A DNA stretch of 5,294 nucleotides from assembly GCA_023623095.1 (NCBI GenBank), contig JAMNXX010000318.1, positions 1-5,294 on the forward strand. Reading direction: 5' to 3'. The notes beneath the pieces are model-generated. The model saw nothing but the letters and a program-made list of their open reading frames with translations, searched no databases and was not told the DNA's origin. Numbering within the stretch: position 1 is the stretch's first letter; every line of letters starts with the position of its first letter. The position numbers and the translations under genes were made by a program. This stretch comes from Bacillota bacterium (GTDB lineage: Bacteria > Bacillota > Clostridia > Peptostreptococcales > Thermotaleaceae). Positions 4,732 through 5,294 of the stretch are shown here, in pieces.

Positions 4732-5238
4732 ATGAATCATAATCAATTAAAAACTTTAGTAAAATACAGTATGATGATTGCACTGACTGCTTGCGCTACA
4801 ATGGTGATCTCTATCCCTGTACCTTCTACCAACGGATATTTTAATCTGGGTGATACCATCGTATTTCTTTCTGCCATCCTTCTCAGCAAAAAAGGTGGAT
4901 TCATTGCCGGCGGTATTGGCTCAGCACTAGCAGATGTCTTGTTAGGCTTTCCTTTCTGGGCTCCTTTTACATTCATCATTAAAGGGCTGCAAGGTTTTCT
5001 GGCCGGATATGCATTGCAAACTTCTTTCGGGAAAAAACATTCTATCCTCGCACTATTTCCTGCTGCTGTTTGGATGATTTTTGGATATACAATTGTAAAG
5101 GCCATTTTTTACGGATGGGCGATTGCTCTAGCGAGAATTCCGTTCTGCATGATTCAAAGCGGATTTGGCGCAGTTGCAGCAAACATGATCGAAAAAGCAT
5201 TATCCAAAACAAATATCGTAAAAAAGCCTGTTAAATAG
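4732..5238 (+). CDS. ECF transporter S component (substrate-binding membrane subunit)
   Basis: This 168-residue integral membrane protein has about five to six hydrophobic segments (roughly 10-30, 42-52, 56-72, 78-98, 104-127, 128-155) and a lysine-rich cytoplasmic tail, the usual size for an ECF S component. Marker stretches are GYFNLGDTIVFLSAILL (35-51), GFIAGGIGSALADVLLG (56-72), APFTFIIKGLQGFLAGY (77-93) and FGAVAANMI (145-153), typical of the PF07155-like group annotated as riboflavin or pyrimidine-precursor transporters. S components capture a vitamin or micronutrient and dock on the shared EcfA-EcfA'-EcfT module, which is not encoded here. This points to a group II system with a distant energising module. 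The ATG follows the amidohydrolase stop by 13 bases with an AAAGGA site at 8 bases. Substrate is unassigned; linkage to a hydrolase suggests a vitamin precursor rather than the finished vitamin. The gene ends with TAA; no terminator is seen in the 56 bases left. Confidence 0.88.
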   Translation: MNHNQLKTLVKYSMMIALTACATMVISIPVPSTNGYFNLGDTIVFLSAILLSKKGGFIAGGIGSALADVLLGFPFWAPFTFIIKGLQGFLAGYALQTSFGKKHSILALFPAAVWMIFGYTIVKAIFYGWAIALARIPFCMIQSGFGAVAANMIEKALSKTNIVKKPVK

Positions 5239-5294
5239 AAAATATTAAAATTTCTTCTCCCCTTATATATGGATCGTTTGTTTCTGATTCTTAT

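Noticed and set aside
4743..5105. Minus-strand open frame of 120 codons
   Set aside because: It is antisense to the ECF S-component gene, with no Shine-Dalgarno or family motif.

Overview
The window looks like chromosomal DNA of a motile, probably anaerobic Firmicute (Clostridia or a relative). Evidence: strong purine-rich Shine-Dalgarno sequences, a Bacillus-type sigma-D flagellar promoter, Firmicute-like FliD and FlaG proteins, an ECF vitamin transporter subunit, and a hybrid-cluster-protein-associated redox domain beside a hemerythrin. The genus cannot be read from the sequence. No tRNA, rRNA, CRISPR array, insertion sequence or phage gene is visible.

Left part (1-1357, minus strand): a late flagellar unit, flaG followed by fliD (filament cap), under a very good sigma-D promoter at 1330-1357. 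fliD runs off the left edge. At 33-35 it carries an in-frame TGA where FliD proteins normally have a conserved glycine, and the reading frame resumes as FliD-like sequence beyond it.

Middle (1358-2516, plus strand): a divergent gene for a single-domain HDOD signalling protein, closed by a clear intrinsic terminator.

Right-middle (2517-3793, plus strand): a probable nitrosative or oxidative stress unit. A perfect GTAAC-N4-GTTAC palindrome lies 41.5 bases upstream of the start point predicted from a TATGAT -10 box, which is class II activator geometry. It precedes a 64-residue DUF1858 CxxC protein and a hemerythrin-like gene. Together the two genes resemble a split version of the RIC/YtfE/ScdA iron-sulfur repair protein. 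The hemerythrin gene is broken by a frameshift near 3464-3470. A 21-bp hairpin terminator ends the unit.

Right part (3794-5294, plus strand): two closely linked genes, an amidohydrolase-2 family TIM-barrel enzyme and an ECF transporter S component. Their promoter region has inverted repeats sharing TTGTA/TACAA half-sites. The pair suggests uptake and hydrolysis of a vitamin-like precursor, but the substrate is unknown.

Two of the six recognisable genes carry a disabling lesion (fliD nonsense, hemerythrin frameshift). This means either sequence or assembly error or real decay, and it should be settled before biological conclusions are drawn. No clearly new biological system is visible. The best leads are the split RIC-like unit with its regulatory site and the amidohydrolase-ECF pair.
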